64,000 nt of DNA from Paraburkholderia aromaticivorans (GCF_002278075.1 NZ_CP022989.1:3720001-3784000); one strand, 5' to 3'; positions 25,438-36,775 are shown, counted from the stretch's first letter. Numbers and translations are program-made. Notes: generated by a model from the letters alone, not told the origin.

Positions 25438-26946
25438 ATGAAATCCCTTTCCCTGCCCGCGCCCGCGCTTTCGAGCCGGGCCGCCGTCGCCGCCGCGGTG
25501 ACGGCGCTCGCCCTCACAGGGTGCGCGAACTACTTCGGCATGAAAACCGACAAGCAGATCTCGTCGCCGGCCCAATACGAGTCCGCGCAGAGCCTGCCCG
25601 CTCAGGGCGGCCAGTGGCCATCGCTCGATTGGGCCAACCAGTTCGGCGACCCGCAACTGCCCAAGCTGATCGCGGAAGCGCTGGAAGGCAGCCCGTCGAT
25701 CGCGCAGGCGCAGGCGCGTCTTGCCAAAGCCTCGTCGTATATCGAGAGCTCGCGCGCGGCGCTTTATCCGAAGGCCAACGCCAGCTATTCGTGGACCCGC
25801 GAACTCTTCTCCGAAAACGCGCTCTACCCGCCTCCGTACGGCGGCACCTGGTATAGCGAGAACAACGTGCTGGCGAGCGCGTCGTGGGATCTGGACCTGT
25901 GGGGCAAGAATCGCCAGCGCCTCGGCCAGGCCGTGTCGCAGGAAAAGGCCGCTGAGGCCGACATGCAGCAGGCGCGCGTCACGCTCGCCGCGTCGGTGGC
26001 GAGCACGTACAACCAGCTCGCGCAGCTGTACGCGTTGCGCGACATCGCCGCCCGTGAAATCGCCAACCGCCAGGAGATCGGCCGCATCACCAACGGGCGC
26101 GTGGCCGCCGGCCTCGACACCAATGTCGAGCGGCAAACCGCGAACGGCAACATCGCGACCACCCAGGCCAATTTGACCGACCTCGAAGGCCAGATCACGG
26201 TGGTGCGCTACCAGTTGGGCGCACTGCTCGGCAAGGGCCCGGATCGCGGCCTGCAGATCGCCGAGCCGGTTCTGACCAGGGGCGACACCGTGGTGCTGCC
26301 GAACAATCTGCCAGCCGACCTTGTCGCGCGCCGCGCGGATATCGTCGCCGCGCGCTGGCAGGTCGAAGCCGCGATGCATGACGTGAAGGAAGCGAAAGCG
26401 GAGTTTTTCCCGGACGTGAACCTCGCGGCCGGCTTCGGTTTCGACGCGTTCGGCTGGGGCCGCTTTCTCAAGGCCGGCAGCCGCCAGATGCAATTCGGCC
26501 CGGCGATTCACCTGCCGATCTTCGACGCCGGCGCACTGCGCTCACAACTGAAGGGCCGCTTCGCGGACTTCGACCTGGACGTGGCGAACTACAACCAGAC
26601 GCTGATCAACGCCCTCTCGGACGTCGCGACGCAAGTGTCGTCGATCAAATCGATCGACCAGCAGCAAGGCGACGCGCAGCGCGCGCTCGACGCGTCGACC
26701 AAGGCGTACCAGCTGGCTGTGATCCGCTACAAGGCGGGTTTGTCACCGCAACTGCAGGTGCTGACCGCTGACCAGAACCGCCTCGCCGCCGAACAGACGG
26801 TGACCAGCCTGAAGATGCGCCGGCGCGATATGCAGATCGGCCTCATCAAGGCGCTCGGCGGCGGTTTCGACGCGACCCAGACCGGCCTCGTGGTGCCGAC
26901 CGATGCCCCGGCATCGGCCACCGCCGCGACCGCCGCGGCCAACTGA
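25438..26946 (+). CDS. Efflux outer-membrane lipoprotein, NodT/OprM family
   Basis: Outer-membrane channel of a tripartite pump, 502 aa from the ATG at 25438. Signal peptide with lipobox LTGC, lipidated Cys29. Two OEP repeats are evident, with QARLAKASSYIESSRAALYPKANASYSWTRE-like and ARRADIVAARWQVEAAMHDVKEAKAEFFPDVNLAAGFG segments; the second is the family's best-conserved stretch. The C-terminal tail is Ala/Thr-rich. The upstream in-frame start at 25354 overlaps marR and was rejected. Located between marR and emrA, so the complete pump is encoded together. Confidence 0.93.
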   Translation: MKSLSLPAPALSSRAAVAAAVTALALTGCANYFGMKTDKQISSPAQYESAQSLPAQGGQWPSLDWANQFGDPQLPKLIAEALEGSPSIAQAQARLAKASSYIESSRAALYPKANASYSWTRELFSENALYPPPYGGTWYSENNVLASASWDLDLWGKNRQRLGQAVSQEKAAEADMQQARVTLAASVASTYNQLAQLYALRDIAAREIANRQEIGRITNGRVAAGLDTNVERQTANGNIATTQANLTDLEGQITVVRYQLGALLGKGPDRGLQIAEPVLTRGDTVVLPNNLPADLVARRADIVAARWQVEAAMHDVKEAKAEFFPDVNLAAGFGFDAFGWGRFLKAGSRQMQFGPAIHLPIFDAGALRSQLKGRFADFDLDVANYNQTLINALSDVATQVSSIKSIDQQQGDAQRALDASTKAYQLAVIRYKAGLSPQLQVLTADQNRLAAEQTVTSLKMRRRDMQIGLIKALGGGFDATQTGLVVPTDAPASATAATAAAN

Positions 26947-27027
26947 GCGCGCGAACCACGGTCAGGCTGAACACACGCACGAACATCCGAATAAACGACG
27001 ACGTTTGAGAGAACCCGGAGCACATCA

Positions 27028-28275
27028 ATGAGCACCCCCCAGCAGCCCGCGGCTAACCAACAGCCGAATCAGCCGGCACAACCGGCGAACAACGGCAAAC
27101 GCAAGCGCATGATGACGCTGCTCGTCATCGTGATCCTGATCGCCGCGATCGCTTACGGCCTTTACTACTTCCTCGTCGCGCGCTTTCACGAAGACACCGA
27201 CGACGCATACGTGAACGGCAACGTCGTCCAGATCACGCCGCAAGTCACCGGCACGGTCGTGGCCGTAAACGCGGACGACACCCAGACCGTGAAGGCGGGC
27301 GACCCGCTCGTCGTGCTCGATCCGGCCGACGCCCGCGTCGCGCTGGAACAGGCTGAAGCGAATCTCGCGCAGACGGTGCGCCAGGTGCGCGGCCTGTTCG
27401 CCGACGACAATCAATACCAGGCGCAAGTGGCCGTGCGTCAGGCCGATCTGTCGCGCGCCCAGGACGACCTGAAGCGCCGTATGACGGTCGCGCAAACCGG
27501 CGCCGTGTCGCAGGAAGAAATCTCGCACGCGCGCGACGCCGTGAAGAGCGCGCAGGCCGCCGTCGACGCCGCCCAGCAACAACTGGCGTCGAACCGCGCG
27601 CTGACCGCCAACACCACGATCGCGAATCACCCGAACGTGCAGGCCGCCGCCGCGAAGGTCCGCGACGCGTACCTGAGCAACGCGCGTAACAACCTGCCGG
27701 CGCCGGTCACGGGCTACGTGGCGAAACGTTCGGTGCAGGTCGGCCAGCGCGTCTCGCCGGGCACCCCGCTGATGGCCATCGTGCCGCTCGGCGGCGTGTG
27801 GGTCGACGCGAACTTCAAGGAAGTGCAGCTCAAGCACATGCGCATCGGCCAGCCGGTCGAACTGACGGCCGACGTGTACGGCTCGTCGGTGGTGTATCAC
27901 GGCAAGGTGGTCGGCTTCTCGGCGGGCACGGGTTCGGCGTTCTCGCTGCTGCCAGCGCAGAACGCGACCGGCAACTGGATCAAGGTGGTGCAGCGTCTGC
28001 CGGTGCGGATCGCGCTCGATCCGAAGGAACTGGAACAGCATCCGCTGCGTATCGGCCTGTCGATGCAAGCCGATGTGAGCATCAAGGACGACAACGGCGG
28101 TCAGCTCGGTCAGGCGCCGAACACGGTCTATCAGACCAACGTGTTCGAGAAGTACGGCGACGAGGCCGACGCGGAAATCGCTCGCATCATTTCCGAAAAC
28201 GCAGGCCCGAACGGCGGCTCGCAGAAGTCGGCGCAAGCCGGCGGCGCGAAGCCTGCCGCCGCGAAGCTGATGTAA
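27028..28275 (+). CDS. emrA: EmrA-type membrane fusion protein (HlyD family)
   Basis: Periplasmic adaptor linking the MFS pump to the outer-membrane channel, 415 aa. Gln/Asn/Pro-rich cytoplasmic N-terminus, one membrane anchor (MMTLLVIVILIAAIAYGLYYF, about 28-48), then DTDDAYVNGNVVQITPQVTGTV, the lipoyl half-motif typical of EmrA. Coiled-coil hairpin about 105-205, second half-motif LPAPVTGYVAKRSVQVGQRVSPGTPLMAIVP, and the beta-barrel VWVDANFKEVQLKHMRIGQPV. GGAG precedes the ATG. 81 nt after the channel gene, 31 nt before emrB. Confidence 0.95.
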   Translation: MSTPQQPAANQQPNQPAQPANNGKRKRMMTLLVIVILIAAIAYGLYYFLVARFHEDTDDAYVNGNVVQITPQVTGTVVAVNADDTQTVKAGDPLVVLDPADARVALEQAEANLAQTVRQVRGLFADDNQYQAQVAVRQADLSRAQDDLKRRMTVAQTGAVSQEEISHARDAVKSAQAAVDAAQQQLASNRALTANTTIANHPNVQAAAAKVRDAYLSNARNNLPAPVTGYVAKRSVQVGQRVSPGTPLMAIVPLGGVWVDANFKEVQLKHMRIGQPVELTADVYGSSVVYHGKVVGFSAGTGSAFSLLPAQNATGNWIKVVQRLPVRIALDPKELEQHPLRIGLSMQADVSIKDDNGGQLGQAPNTVYQTNVFEKYGDEADAEIARIISENAGPNGGSQKSAQAGGAKPAAAKLM

Positions 28276-28306
28276 GCCGCGCGACGAATCAGACAAGGCT
28301 TCCTTA

Positions 28307-29869
28307 ATGGCTCAGGCTCAGGCGCAAGTCCCTCATCCGCCACTCGAGGGCGCGCAACTGGTGATCGGCACCATCGCGGTGTCGCTCGCCGTTTTCATGA
28401 ACGTGCTGGATACGTCGATCGCGAACGTGTCGATTCCGTCGATTTCCGGCGACCTCGGCGTGTCGTCCGACCAGGGCACGTGGGTGATCACCTCGTTTGC
28501 GGTCGCCAATGCGATCTCGGTGCCGCTCACCGGCTGGCTCACCGACCGCATCGGCCAGGTGCGGCTGTTCATGGCGTCGATCATTCTGTTCGTGATCTCG
28601 TCGTGGATGTGCGGGCTCGCCCCGACCCTGCCGTTCCTGCTCGCTTCGCGCGTATTGCAAGGCGCGGTGGCCGGCCCGATGATCCCGCTGTCGCAAACGC
28701 TGCTGCTCGCGAGCTATCCACGCGCCAAGGCGCCCATGGCGTTATCCATGTGGGCGATGACCACGCTGATCGCGCCTGTGGCGGGCCCGATCCTCGGCGG
28801 CTGGATCTCCGACAATATCTCGTGGCCGTGGATTTTCTACGTCAACATTCCGGTCGGCGCGATCGCCGCCGTGGCGACGTGGATGATCTTCCGCAATCGC
28901 GATTCGGTGATCAGGAAAGCGCCGATCGACGGCGTCGGGCTCGGTCTGCTGATCGTCTGGGTCGGCTCGCTGCAGGTCATGCTCGACAAGGGCAAGGATC
29001 TCGACTGGTTTTCGTCGACCACCATCGTCGTACTTGCGCTGGTCGCGGTGATCGCGCTCGCGTTCTTCATCGTGTGGGAATTGACGGCCGAGCACCCAGT
29101 GGTCGACCTGTCGCTCTTCAGCCGGCGCAATTTCACGGGCGGCACCGTCGCGCTATCGATCGGTTACGGGCTCTATTTCGGCAATCTCGTGCTGCTGCCG
29201 TTGTGGCTGCAAACCGATATCGGCTACACCGCGACGGAAGCCGGCCTCGTCATGGCGCCGGTCGGCCTGTTCGCGGTGCTGCTGTCGCCGATCACCGGCA
29301 AGGTGTTGCCGCGCACCGATCCGCGCTATATCGCGACCCTGTCGTTCCTCGTGTTCGCGCTGTGTTTCTGGATGCGCTCGCGCTATACCACCGGCGTCGA
29401 TACCTACTCGCTGCTGATGCCTACCCTGATTCAAGGGATCGGCATGGCGGGGTTCTTCATCCCGCTGGTGTCGATTACTCTGTCAGGGCTGCCGGGTAAC
29501 CGGATTCCGGCGGCGTCGGGCTTGTCGAATTTCGTGCGGATCATGTGCGGCGGCATCGGCACGTCGATCTTCCAGACCGCGTGGGATCACCGCACGATCA
29601 TGCATCACGCGCAACTGGCCGAGCAGGCCAACGCGTACAACCCGGTATTCGACCAGTCGATCCGGCAGATGGGCGCGGCGGGCTTCAGCCAACCGCAGGC
29701 CTACGGTCTGTTCAACTCGATGGCGACGCAGCAGGCCGCGCAACTGGGAGTGAACGACCTGTTCTTCGTGTCCGCCGGCATCTTTGTCGCGCTGATCGCG
29801 CTGATCTGGATCACGCGGCCTGAGCGCGCCGGCGGCGATGCGGGGGCGGCGGCCGCGGCGGCGCACTGA
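28307..29869 (+). CDS. emrB: EmrB-type drug:H+ antiporter (MFS, DHA2 family)
   Basis: Inner-membrane proton-driven exporter, 520 aa, with about 14 predicted membrane segments. Motif VFMNVLDTSIANVSIPSISGDLG in TM1, DHA2 motif A-like GWLTDRIGQVRLF, motif C-like MALSMWAMTTLIAPVAGPILGGWI, and TWVITSFAVANAISVPLTGWL are all typical of EmrB. The C-terminus is Ala-rich. Last gene of the operon; a strong bidirectional terminator follows within 35 nt. Confidence 0.95.
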   Translation: MAQAQAQVPHPPLEGAQLVIGTIAVSLAVFMNVLDTSIANVSIPSISGDLGVSSDQGTWVITSFAVANAISVPLTGWLTDRIGQVRLFMASIILFVISSWMCGLAPTLPFLLASRVLQGAVAGPMIPLSQTLLLASYPRAKAPMALSMWAMTTLIAPVAGPILGGWISDNISWPWIFYVNIPVGAIAAVATWMIFRNRDSVIRKAPIDGVGLGLLIVWVGSLQVMLDKGKDLDWFSSTTIVVLALVAVIALAFFIVWELTAEHPVVDLSLFSRRNFTGGTVALSIGYGLYFGNLVLLPLWLQTDIGYTATEAGLVMAPVGLFAVLLSPITGKVLPRTDPRYIATLSFLVFALCFWMRSRYTTGVDTYSLLMPTLIQGIGMAGFFIPLVSITLSGLPGNRIPAASGLSNFVRIMCGGIGTSIFQTAWDHRTIMHHAQLAEQANAYNPVFDQSIRQMGAAGFSQPQAYGLFNSMATQQAAQLGVNDLFFVSAGIFVALIALIWITRPERAGGDAGAAAAAAH

Positions 29870-29903
29870 GTTTTCAGCGCCCGTTCCCCTGGCAGTCGAC
29901 ATG

Positions 29904-29943
29904 AAAAAAGGCGGAACCGCTCGACAGCGGTCCCGCCTTTTTT
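29904..29943. terminator. Bidirectional intrinsic terminator between emrB and truB
   Basis: AAAAAAGGCGG at 29904 onward pairs with CCGCCTTTTTT ending at 29943; inner ACCGCT/AGCGGT also pair around CGAC. A6 on one side and T6 on the other make it functional in both directions. Confidence 0.92.
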
Positions 29944-29998
29944 CTGCGCCTTTGAGCGGCCTTGCGCATCGAGCGCCCCGCTAGCGTCTACGCGGCTT

Positions 29999-30934
29999 TC
30001 AGTTCGCCGCCGTGACGATCAACCGTTCCGGCGCGAGTACGCCCTCGCCTTGCTTCGCGACGCCGAGCAGACGCCCTTGCGCGGCATACACCCGAACGCG
30101 CGGCGCATTCACTGCTTCGCCCTTAATGTCCAACTCGGACAGTTTCAACCGCTGGCCGTGCAGGAAGCGGCGCGTCGCGTCTTCATCCAACTGCACGAGC
30201 GGGAACGTGGACAGCAATGCGTCCACCGGTTGCAGCCACGCGTCGCGCTCGCCTTCTGTCGCGTCAGACAATGCGTCGAGCGTCACCGAATGTTCGAGGG
30301 TCAGCGCGCCGACCCCCGTGCGCCGCAACGCCACCAGATGTGCGCCGCAACCCAAGGCCTCGCCGATATCCTCGGCCAGCGTGCGCACATACGTGCCCTT
30401 GCTGCACGTCACGCGAAACGTCACGTCCGGCAACGCACAGGCGAGCATGTCGAGCTTCAGGATCGTCACCTGGCGCCCTTCCCGCTCCACCGTCTGGCCG
30501 GCGCGCGCGTATTCGTACAACGGCTTGCCGTCGCGCTTGAGCGCCGAATACATTGGCGGAACCTGGGTGATCTCGCCGAGGAACGCGGGCAGAACCGCCC
30601 GGATCGCCGCTTCGTCGCACGTCACCTCTCGCGTGTCGAGCGCTTCGCCTTCGGCGTCGCCGGTGGTCGTGCGAATACCGAGGCGCATCGTGGCCTCATA
30701 GGTCTTGTCGGCTTCGAGCAGGTCTTGCGAAAACTTGGTGGCTTCGCCGAAACAAAGCGGCAGCAGGCCGGTCGCGAGTGGATCGAGCGTACCGGTGTGG
30801 CCCGCTTTTTTTGCCAGATAGAGACGCTTCGCGCGAATCAGCGCGTCGTTGCTCGACAGGCCGAGCGGCTTGTCGAGCAGCAGCACGCCGTCGAGCGCGC
30901 GACGCGGCACGCGGGGGCGTTGAGATGCGGTCAT
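29999..30934 (-). CDS. truB: tRNA pseudouridine-55 synthase TruB
   Basis: Converts U55 to pseudouridine in the TPsiC loop of tRNA, 311 aa. The N-terminal GVLLLDKPLGLSSNDALIRAK and catalytic motif GHTGTLDPLATGLLPLCFGEATK, with nucleophile Asp51, are diagnostic. Later motifs KTYEATMRLG and CSKGTYVRTLAEDIGEALG also match. The C-terminal PUA-like part contains LGVAKQGEGVLAPERLI. Lies 94 nt downstream of rbfA. Confidence 0.97.
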   Translation of the reverse strand: MTASQRPRVPRRALDGVLLLDKPLGLSSNDALIRAKRLYLAKKAGHTGTLDPLATGLLPLCFGEATKFSQDLLEADKTYEATMRLGIRTTTGDAEGEALDTREVTCDEAAIRAVLPAFLGEITQVPPMYSALKRDGKPLYEYARAGQTVEREGRQVTILKLDMLACALPDVTFRVTCSKGTYVRTLAEDIGEALGCGAHLVALRRTGVGALTLEHSVTLDALSDATEGERDAWLQPVDALLSTFPLVQLDEDATRRFLHGQRLKLSELDIKGEAVNAPRVRVYAAQGRLLGVAKQGEGVLAPERLIVTAAN

Positions 30935-31028
30935 GTCGGAAGGACGGAGTCTTCGATAAATACGGAAAACAGCACTGAGCGCGGCGCAACTCAGGCATGG
31001 CGGCGAGCGCCGCGGCTAACCCGCGTGC

Positions 31029-31394
31029 TCAGTCTTCTTTCGCGCGATTGGCGTTCGCCTCGTCGATCAGACGCGACATTTCGACGGCCCGCTCGATCGT
31101 CTTGTCGTAATGGAAATGCAGCGTCGGCACGGTGTGGATGTGCAAACGCTTGAATAACTGATTGTGCAGATGGCCGGCCGCATGCGTGAGCGCTTCGAGC
31201 GTGTGCTGCGGATCGCCCGTGAGCGTCGTGAAATAGACCTTGGCGTGCGCATAGTCCGGCGTCAGTTCGACACTTTGAATCGTGACGATACCGATGCGCG
31301 GATCCTTGACCTCGCGCATCAGCTCGGACAGATCGCGCTGGATCTGATCGGCGATCTGCACGTTGCGATTGGGAGAAGAACGTTTTTTAGGCAT
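31029..31394 (-). CDS. rbfA: 30S ribosome-binding factor RbfA
   Basis: Single KH-like domain protein that matures the 16S rRNA 5' end in 30S assembly, 121 aa. Conserved segments: [47 protein letters not shown] and [30 protein letters not shown]. It is between infB and truB as in most proteobacteria, although a hairpin terminator candidate separates it from infB. Confidence 0.97.
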   Translation of the reverse strand: MPKKRSSPNRNVQIADQIQRDLSELMREVKDPRIGIVTIQSVELTPDYAHAKVYFTTLTGDPQHTLEALTHAAGHLHNQLFKRLHIHTVPTLHFHYDKTIERAVEMSRLIDEANANRAKED

Positions 31395-31575
31395 GGTGTT
31401 AGGTGATCCGCTTTAACGGATGCAAAAAGGGGTTCGCGCTAGCGCGGTGCGGGCGTGTTATGCGGGCAGCATGCAGGCGGCCGGCATGACCAGCAGCTCC
31501 GCGACGGGCGCTGTACGCGAGGTACCGCGACACACTCGCGACAAATCGCAACGAACGCGTGGCACCAAAAACAAC

Positions 31576-31607
31576 GGGCGGAGCGGGCGTTAAAGCCCGC
31601 TCCGCCC
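31576..31607 (-). terminator. Terminator-like hairpin after infB
   Basis: GGGCGGAGCGGGC (31576-31588) pairs with 31595-31607 around a 6-nt loop; on the minus strand the stem is followed by GTTGTTTTTGG. It lies 20 nt after the infB stop and may reduce read-through into rbfA-truB. Confidence 0.75.
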
Positions 31608-31627
31608 CTAGAGCCGTGCCGCGCGAA

Positions 31628-34600
31628 TTACAGCGAACGCGCGACTTCGGTGACCTCGAAGACTTCGAACTGATCGCCTTCGACGATGTCGTTGAAGTTC
31701 TTGATCGACATACCGCACTCGAAGCCCTGACGGACTTCCTTCACGTCGTCCTTGAAGCGCTTGAGCGAATCGAGCTCGCCCGTGAAGATGACGACGTTGT
31801 TGCGCAGCACGCGCACCGACGACGAGCGCTTGACGAAACCGTCCGTGACCATACAGCCGGCCACCGCACCGATCTTCGGCACCTTGAAGACCTGACGCAC
31901 TTCGACCGTTCCCGTCACGACTTCGCGCTTCTCCGGTGCCAGCATGCCCGACATCGCGGCCTTCACGTCATCCACTGCGTCGTAGATGATGTTGTAGTAG
32001 CGAATATCGACGCCGTTGGCTTCCGCCAGCTTGCGAGCCTGCGCATCCGCACGGGTGTTGAAGCCGATGATGACCGCCTTCGAAGCCGTTGCCAGGTTGA
32101 CGTCGGACTCGCTGATGCCGCCCACGGCGCCGTGCACGATCTGCACGCGCACTTCGTCGGTGGAAAGCTTGAGCAGCGATTGCACCAACGCTTCCTGCGA
32201 ACCCTGCACGTCGGCCTTGACGATGAGCGGCATGTACTGCACTTCGCCTTCGCCCATCTGCTCCAGCATGTTCTCGAGCTTCGCGGCCTGTTGCTTGGCC
32301 AGCTTGACGTCGCGGAACTTGCCTTGACGGAACAACGCGACTTCACGTGCCTTGCGGTCGTCCGGCATGACGATGACTTCCTCGCCTGCTTGCGGGACTT
32401 CGGACAGACCCTGAATTTCGACCGGGATCGACGGACCCGCCGACTTGGTCGGCTTGCCGGTTTCGTCGAGCATGGCGCGCACGCGACCGTAAGCGCTACC
32501 CGCCAGCACCACGTCGCCGCGGTTCAGCGTACCCGACTGGACCAGAATCGTCGCAACCGGACCCTTACCCTTGTCGAGCTTCGCTTCAATGACGAGACCC
32601 TTGGCCGGCGCTTCGACCGGTGCCTTCAGTTCCAGCACTTCGGCTTGCAGCAGCACGTTTTCGAGCAGATCGTCGATGCCCGCGCCGGTTTTTGCCGACA
32701 CCGACACGAACGGCGAATCGCCACCGTATTCTTCCGGCACGACGCCTTCAGCGACGAGTTCCTGCTTGACGCGCTCCGGATTTGCATCCGGCTTGTCGAT
32801 CTTGTTGATCGCGACGACGAGCGGCACGCCGCCTGCCTTCGCGTGGGCGATCGCTTCCTTCGTCTGCGGCATGACGCCGTCGTCGGCTGCGACCACCAGA
32901 ATCACGATGTCGGTTGCCTTCGCACCGCGGGCACGCATGGCCGTAAAGGCTTCGTGACCCGGCGTGTCGAGGAACGTGATGACGCCGCGCGGCGTTTCGA
33001 CGTGGTAAGCGCCGATGTGCTGCGTAATGCCGCCCGCTTCACCCGCTGCAACCTTGGCGCGGCGAATGTAGTCGAGCAACGAGGTCTTGCCGTGGTCGAC
33101 GTGACCCATGACCGTGACGACCGGCGGACGCGGCAGCGATTCCGCATCGGACACTTCGCCTTCGACCAGCATGGCTTCCGGATCGTCCAGCTTGGCCGCA
33201 ACCGCGTGGTGGCCCAGTTCCTCGACGATGATCATCGCCGTTTCCTGGTCCAGCATCTGGTTGATCGTGACCATCTGGCCGAGCTTCATCATTGACTTGA
33301 TGACTTCCGAAGCCTTCACCGCCATCTTGTGCGCCAGATCGGCGACCGTGATGGTTTCCGGCACGTGCACTTCACGCACGATCGGCTCAGTCGGTGCCTG
33401 GAACGTGGTGTTTTGATCCTGATGCTTGCCGCGACCCTTCGGACCACCGCGCCAGCCACGATCGACACCGCCGCTCGAATCGCCGCGCGTCTTGATACCG
33501 CGGCGCTTCGCTGCGTCGTCCTGCCAGCCGCCCTTGCCGCCGCCCGGCTTCTTCTTGTCGCCGGCCGAAGGCGTGGTCGTGGCAGCCGGAGCCGCAGCAG
33601 CCGGCTTCTTCGCTGCCGGACGCGCCGGTGCCTCACCCGCCGGACGTGCCGGCTTATGCAGCGTGCCCTTGGCTTCCGCGGCCTTGGCCGGTTCAGCGGG
33701 CTTCGGTGCCGGCTCCGGCGCCTTGACCTGCGCCTTACGCGGCGTATTCATCATTTCGCGGATCGCGCGTGCTTCGGCTTCTGCCGCGGCACGGCGCTTG
33801 GCGATTTCTTCCTGCTCGGCACGCGCTTTCTCGGCAGCCTGACGCGCTGCGTCTTCCGCCTTTTTCGCGGCTTCGCGTTGCGCGGCGCGCTCGGCGGCCG
33901 CGCGTTCGTCGTCCTGCTCGCTTTGCTTGGCGAGCACCGGCTCCGCAGGCTTGGCAGCCACCGGTTCCGCCTTCGCGGCCGCCGGTTGTGCAGCCTGTGC
34001 CGGCTTGGCAGCCTGGGCTTGGGCTTGCTCGCGAGCGGCCGCCTCGGCCGCGGCCGCTGCGCGCTTCTTCGCCGCTTCTTCTTCCGCACGGCGGCGCTCG
34101 GCTTCTGCAGCCTGCTCACGCGCCTGACGCTCTGCTTCTTCGCGTTCGAGTTGTTCCTGGCGCGCCTTCAACTCCTGAGCCTGCTTTTCGAGCAGTTCGG
34201 CTTCGTGACGAGCTTCCTCTTCACGACGCTGGAGTTCGAGATCGTCGACGTCGGCCTCGGCCACATGATTCGATGCTTCGCCGCCTTCAGCGGCGGTTTC
34301 ATCACGGCGGACGAAAGTGCGCTTCTTACGCACCTCGACCTGAATGGTACGAGCTTTACCCGTCGCATCGGATTGCTTGATTTCCGACGTATGCCGTTTC
34401 GTCAGCGTGATCTTGCGCTTGTCAGCATCAGTCGAGCCGTGAGACTTGCGCAAGTGGTCGAGCAGACGCGCCTTGTCCGTTTCGGACAAGCTATCGTCTT
34501 CGCTCGCTTTTGTGACGCCCGCCGCCTGCAGCTGCTCAAGCAGCACGCCTGCAGGCATTTTCAGTTCCGCGGCAAATTGGGCTACGTTGTTACTCGCCAT
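31628..34600 (-). CDS. infB: Translation initiation factor IF-2
   Basis: GTPase that brings initiator tRNA to the 30S subunit, 990 aa. N-terminal IF2N domain ([24 protein letters not shown]), then a long charged Ala/Glu/Lys-rich linker (about 110-380), a second IF2N-like domain ([26 protein letters not shown]), and the G domain with [10 protein letters not shown] near residue 497, [10 protein letters not shown] and [11 protein letters not shown]. Domains II-IV follow, ending with [15 protein letters not shown]. Located downstream of nusA with 93 nt between. Confidence 0.98.
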   Translation of the reverse strand: MASNNVAQFAAELKMPAGVLLEQLQAAGVTKASEDDSLSETDKARLLDHLRKSHGSTDADKRKITLTKRHTSEIKQSDATGKARTIQVEVRKKRTFVRRDETAAEGGEASNHVAEADVDDLELQRREEEARHEAELLEKQAQELKARQEQLEREEAERQAREQAAEAERRRAEEEAAKKRAAAAAEAAAREQAQAQAAKPAQAAQPAAAKAEPVAAKPAEPVLAKQSEQDDERAAAERAAQREAAKKAEDAARQAAEKARAEQEEIAKRRAAAEAEARAIREMMNTPRKAQVKAPEPAPKPAEPAKAAEAKGTLHKPARPAGEAPARPAAKKPAAAAPAATTTPSAGDKKKPGGGKGGWQDDAAKRRGIKTRGDSSGGVDRGWRGGPKGRGKHQDQNTTFQAPTEPIVREVHVPETITVADLAHKMAVKASEVIKSMMKLGQMVTINQMLDQETAMIIVEELGHHAVAAKLDDPEAMLVEGEVSDAESLPRPPVVTVMGHVDHGKTSLLDYIRRAKVAAGEAGGITQHIGAYHVETPRGVITFLDTPGHEAFTAMRARGAKATDIVILVVAADDGVMPQTKEAIAHAKAGGVPLVVAINKIDKPDANPERVKQELVAEGVVPEEYGGDSPFVSVSAKTGAGIDDLLENVLLQAEVLELKAPVEAPAKGLVIEAKLDKGKGPVATILVQSGTLNRGDVVLAGSAYGRVRAMLDETGKPTKSAGPSIPVEIQGLSEVPQAGEEVIVMPDDRKAREVALFRQGKFRDVKLAKQQAAKLENMLEQMGEGEVQYMPLIVKADVQGSQEALVQSLLKLSTDEVRVQIVHGAVGGISESDVNLATASKAVIIGFNTRADAQARKLAEANGVDIRYYNIIYDAVDDVKAAMSGMLAPEKREVVTGTVEVRQVFKVPKIGAVAGCMVTDGFVKRSSSVRVLRNNVVIFTGELDSLKRFKDDVKEVRQGFECGMSIKNFNDIVEGDQFEVFEVTEVARSL

Positions 34601-34693
34601 TCATTCCTCTTAATGCAAGGACCGATTCCTTGCGGTTAGCATCGGGTCATGCGGCCTGACGGCCGCTTCAATTTAGTGCGCCATGGTCATTTC

Positions 34694-36169
34694 TCACTGG
34701 AACCAGTGTTCACGTGCTTTCATGATCAACGCCTTAGCGGCATCCTCTTCCATTCCGGTCATCTCGACCAGTTCATCCACAGCCAGCTCGGCGAGTTCGT
34801 CGCGCGTCTGGATCTGATGTTCGGCCAGCTTGGCGAGCAGGTCGGCGTCCATGCCGTCCAGGCTCTTCAGGTCGAGTGCTACATTTTCGACCTTTTCTTC
34901 ATTCGCGATTGCCTGCGTCAACAGCGCGTCGCGCGAGCGATTACGCAGTTCGTGAACAGTGTCTTCGTCGAATGCTTCGATTTCGAGCATTTCGTTGAGC
35001 GGCACATAAGCGATCTCTTCGAGGCTCGTAAAGCCTTCGTCGATCAGGATGTCGGCCACTTCTTCGTCGACATCGAGACGCGCCATGAACAGGTCACGCA
35101 GTACGCCGCGCTCCTGATTCTGCTTTTGCGCAGATTCGTCCGGCGTCATGATGTTGATCTGCCAGCCGGTGAGTTCGCTGGCAAGACGCACGTTCTGGCC
35201 GCTGCGGCCGATCGCGACCGCCAGTTCGTTTTCGTCCACGACGACGTCCATCGAGTGCTTTTCTTCATCGACGACGATCGATTGGACGGCTGCCGGCGCG
35301 AGCGCGCCGATCACAAACTGAGCGGGATCCTCCGACCATAGCACGATGTCGACGTTTTCGCCACCGAGCTCGTTACGCACAGCCTGCACCCGCGAACCGC
35401 GAATACCGACGCACGTGCCGATCGGATCGATGCGCTTGTCGTACGCGACCACGCCGATCTTGGCGCGCACGCCCGGATCCCGCGCGGCTGCCTTGATTTC
35501 CAGCAGGCCCTGCTCGATTTCCGGCACTTCCATCTCGAACAGCTTCATCAGGAATTCGGGCGCCGTGCGCGACAGTTCGATCTGCGGACCGCGCGCGGTG
35601 CGATCGACCTTCGCGATGTAGGCGCGCACGCGGTCGCCCACGCGCAGGTTTTCCTTCGGAATCAGCTGATCGCGGCGCAGCAGCGCTTCGACACGGCCGG
35701 TTTCGACGATGAAGTTGCCCTTGTCGAGGCGCTTCACCGAGCCGGTCATGATGTGCTCGCCGCGCTCGAGGAAGTCGTTCAGAATCTGCTCGCGTTCAGC
35801 GTCGCGCACCTTCTGCAGGATCACCTGCTTGGCGGCCTGCGCGCCGATACGGCCGAATTCGATCGACGGCACCGGTTCTTCGATGAACTCGTCGAGCTGA
35901 ATCTCAGGCTTCTGCTCACGTGCTTCGAACAGCAGGATTTCCTGATCCGGCTCCTGCAAACCGGCTTCGTCCGGCACCACTTTCCAGCGGCGAAACGTTT
36001 CGTGCTCGCCGCTTTCACGGTCGATATGGACGCGGATATCCGCATCTTCTTCGAAGAGTTTCTTGGAGGCCGAAGCGAGAGCCGCTTCGAGCGCGGCAAA
36101 TACCACGTCTTTGTCGACATTCTTCTCGCGTGCCAGCGCATCCACCAGCATCAACACTTCGCGACTCAT
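34694..36169 (-). CDS. nusA: Transcription termination/antitermination factor NusA
   Basis: RNA polymerase-associated elongation factor, 491 aa. N-terminal RNAP-binding domain ([34 protein letters not shown]), S1 domain (about 130-200), KH domains with [29 protein letters not shown] and [25 protein letters not shown], and C-terminal acidic helix-hairpin-helix repeats typical of betaproteobacteria. The start overlaps the rimP stop (ATGA at 36166-36169), so translation is coupled. NusA acts on terminators, which is relevant to the leader upstream of rimP. Confidence 0.98.
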   Translation of the reverse strand: MSREVLMLVDALAREKNVDKDVVFAALEAALASASKKLFEEDADIRVHIDRESGEHETFRRWKVVPDEAGLQEPDQEILLFEAREQKPEIQLDEFIEEPVPSIEFGRIGAQAAKQVILQKVRDAEREQILNDFLERGEHIMTGSVKRLDKGNFIVETGRVEALLRRDQLIPKENLRVGDRVRAYIAKVDRTARGPQIELSRTAPEFLMKLFEMEVPEIEQGLLEIKAAARDPGVRAKIGVVAYDKRIDPIGTCVGIRGSRVQAVRNELGGENVDIVLWSEDPAQFVIGALAPAAVQSIVVDEEKHSMDVVVDENELAVAIGRSGQNVRLASELTGWQINIMTPDESAQKQNQERGVLRDLFMARLDVDEEVADILIDEGFTSLEEIAYVPLNEMLEIEAFDEDTVHELRNRSRDALLTQAIANEEKVENVALDLKSLDGMDADLLAKLAEHQIQTRDELAELAVDELVEMTGMEEDAAKALIMKAREHWFQ

Positions 36170-36624
36170 TGTTTGCGGCTCCTAAAGTCAACTTTCGGAA
36201 CGAGGCGTGCTTTGTCCATGTCCGCGAGCGTGAAATCGAGCATCGCGGCGCCTTCCTTCCCTTCAAATTCCAGACCGATCGTCTCGCCTTGCGGAGCATG
36301 CAGAATGCCCCGGTACGATTTCCGTCCGTCCAATGGCTTTTTCAATGTGATTACCACTTCGCTGCCTGCGAAGCGTTCGAAATCCGCCAGTTTCTTCAGC
36401 GGGCGGTCGAGACCCGGCGACGATACTTCAAGCCGCTCGTAATCGATATTTTCGACCGTCAGAACGTGCTGGAGCTGACGCGTGACTTTCTCGCAGTCTT
36501 CGATCGCGATGCCGGCCGGCTGGTCGATATAGATACACATCATGCCGCGCCCGGTGCGCTCGAAGTCGACGAGCTCGTAGCCGAGTCCCACGACCGTGGT
36601 TTCAATCAGTTCCGTCAGTTGCAC
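36166..36624 (-). CDS. rimP: Ribosome maturation factor RimP
   Basis: 30S subunit assembly factor, 152 aa. Conserved [53 protein letters not shown] and [24 protein letters not shown]. First gene of the rimP-nusA-infB operon. Upstream 126 nt lies a strong terminator, and about 215 nt upstream a sigma-70 promoter, so expression seems to depend on terminator read-through. Confidence 0.96.
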   Translation of the reverse strand: MQLTELIETTVVGLGYELVDFERTGRGMMCIYIDQPAGIAIEDCEKVTRQLQHVLTVENIDYERLEVSSPGLDRPLKKLADFERFAGSEVVITLKKPLDGRKSYRGILHAPQGETIGLEFEGKEGAAMLDFTLADMDKARLVPKVDFRSRKQ

Positions 36625-36750
36625 AATGCCCTCTTAGATGTTCGCGCAGCGAGCCTGCCGCCTGTTCTGCAAACAACCAATGCGGGCCGCGCGCCAAGCC
36701 GGCGCACGTTCGTGCTACCCGAGATGCCGAACCACTGAGAACTGAGCGGC

Positions 36751-36775
36751 AAAAAAAAATGGGCTAAACGCCCAT
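36751..36775 (-). terminator. Intrinsic terminator in the rimP-nusA-infB leader (attenuator candidate)
   Basis: On the minus strand ATGGGC-GTTTA-GCCCAT (36775 to 36759) is followed by an unbroken run of at least eight T (down to 36751). It lies downstream of the promoter at 36840-36868 and upstream of rimP. A second TGGGCG earlier in the leader could pair with the 3' arm and act as antiterminator. It may also end transcripts coming from rluB. Confidence 0.8.
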